DNA of 64,000 bases from Neiella marina (GTDB taxonomy: Bacteria; Pseudomonadota; Gammaproteobacteria; Enterobacterales; Neiellaceae), in contig NZ_NGNS01000021.1 of NCBI RefSeq assembly GCF_002165625.1, positions 1 to 64,000 of the forward strand. Direction: 5' to 3'. Within the stretch, counting starts at the first letter, position 1, and each line of letters opens with the position of its first letter. The position numbers and the translations under genes are program-made. The notes under the pieces were generated by a model. That model saw only the letters and a program-made list of their open reading frames with translations. It ran no database searches and was not told where the DNA came from. This document shows, one piece after another, positions 63,463 to 64,000 of this stretch.

Positions 63463-64000
63463 ATGCAGGTTTTAGGTATTGATATCGGGGGCTCGGGCAT
63501 TAAGGGCGCCGTGGTCGATGTAACAACGGGCGAACTGATCAGCGAGCGCTTGCGTATTCCAACACCTCAACCTGCCACCCCTGAAGCGGTCGCAGCAACG
63601 GTTGCAGAGATTTGCGACCAGCTCCATTGGCACGGTTTGGTCGGTTGTGGCTTTCCGGCAGCAATTCAGCACGGTATTGCGCGCACCGCAGCGAATGTCG
63701 ATGACAGCTGGCTTGGCGCCAATGTGCAAAAGATCTTCTGCGACGCGACCCACCTGCCTTGTTATGTCGGCAATGACGCCGACGTTGCCGGTTTAGCCGA
63801 AATGCAATTTGGTGCAGGCAAAGAACTCGATGGCCTGGTGTTTATGGTCACTATCGGTACGGGCTTGGGTACGGCGTTATTCAACAACGGCGAATTGGTG
63901 GCGAACACCGAATTAGGTCACCTGTTTGATAGCAAAGGCCGAGAGTGGGAGCATCGCGCATCGGACGCTGCGCGCAAGCGTGACGAACTAGATTGGAAAT
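63463..64000 (+). CDS. ROK-family glucokinase, 5' part (cut by window end)
   Basis: 179 codons are visible before the window ends, in frame and without a stop. ROK/PPGK features: phosphate loop [12 protein letters not shown], the catalytic Asp in GNDADVAG, and [11 protein letters not shown] with ELGHLF. The lack of the HxCxxGxxGCxE zinc motif in the visible part and the ELGH context resemble polyphosphate/ATP glucokinases. It makes glucose-6-phosphate. AGGAAAATGAC precedes ATG 63463. Confidence 0.88.
   Translation, partial: MQVLGIDIGGSGIKGAVVDVTTGELISERLRIPTPQPATPEAVAATVAEICDQLHWHGLVGCGFPAAIQHGIARTAANVDDSWLGANVQKIFCDATHLPCYVGNDADVAGLAEMQFGAGKELDGLVFMVTIGTGLGTALFNNGELVANTELGHLFDSKGREWEHRASDAARKRDELDWK

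Overview
The window looks like a chromosomal segment of a marine, agar- or red-alga-degrading gammaproteobacterium of the Alteromonadales type. I base this on long TonB-dependent receptors (TBDRs), sulfatases, a GH117 enzyme, a 3,6-anhydro-L-galactose pathway, a MetJ close to the E. coli protein, and moderate GC. I do not name a genus. I see no tRNA, rRNA, insertion sequence, prophage or CRISPR. The first ~104 bases are suspect, because they contain a Tn5 mosaic-end (Nextera) remnant.

Layout. 0.1-0.6 kb: non-coding and palindrome-rich. 0.6-9.7 kb: an enolase-superfamily cycloisomerase-like gene divergent from two tandem paralogous TBDRs. 9.8-15.8 kb: a small membrane protein and the methionine genes metF, metL, metB and metJ with clear met-box arrays. 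15.9-21.7 kb: a sugar operon (PfkB kinase, L-fucose-isomerase-like protein, class II aldolase, and a polyol-type dehydrogenase beyond a terminator) with a divergent AraC regulator. 21.7-28 kb: a DUF3016 protein, a secreted DJ-1-like protein without the usual catalytic Cys, two exported S1 sulfatases, and a membrane-bound AraC regulator. 27.9-31 kb: an HxlR-controlled thiol/quinone operon (MdaB-like, AhpD-like, GST, DsbA-like). 31-35 kb: a secreted DUF6786-like protein and an ammonium transporter fused to a chemoreceptor signalling domain.

35-62 kb is a large galactan-utilisation region. It holds galM, a third TBDR and a sugar porter; a 2-keto-3-deoxy sugar acid kinase, a KDPG-type aldolase and a 3,6-anhydro-L-galactonate cycloisomerase; three co-directional oxidoreductases; a GntR/FadR regulator; an aldehyde dehydrogenase (candidate anhydrogalactose dehydrogenase); GH2 and GH117 enzymes; a LacY-type symporter; and a DUF386 protein with galE, galT and galK. 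Proposed flow: neoagaro-disaccharides enter through a TBDR and an MFS symporter. GH117 releases 3,6-anhydro-L-galactose and GH2 or GH117 releases galactose in the cytoplasm. Galactose goes through GalM and the Leloir enzymes. Anhydrogalactose is oxidised, cycloisomerised, epimerised by a dehydrogenase/reductase pair, phosphorylated and cleaved to pyruvate and glyceraldehyde-3-phosphate. A recurrent operator of the form ATTGGT-NN-ACCAAT lies before almost every transcription unit, which points to one regulon under the GntR protein at 48.6-49.4 kb. No endo-agarase is encoded here. 62-64 kb: an SPFH/NfeD pair and the 5' part of a ROK glucokinase.

The most unusual single gene is the Amt-chemoreceptor fusion at 32.6-34.9 kb. 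The most useful system-level observation is the GntR regulon with its three oxidoreductases.
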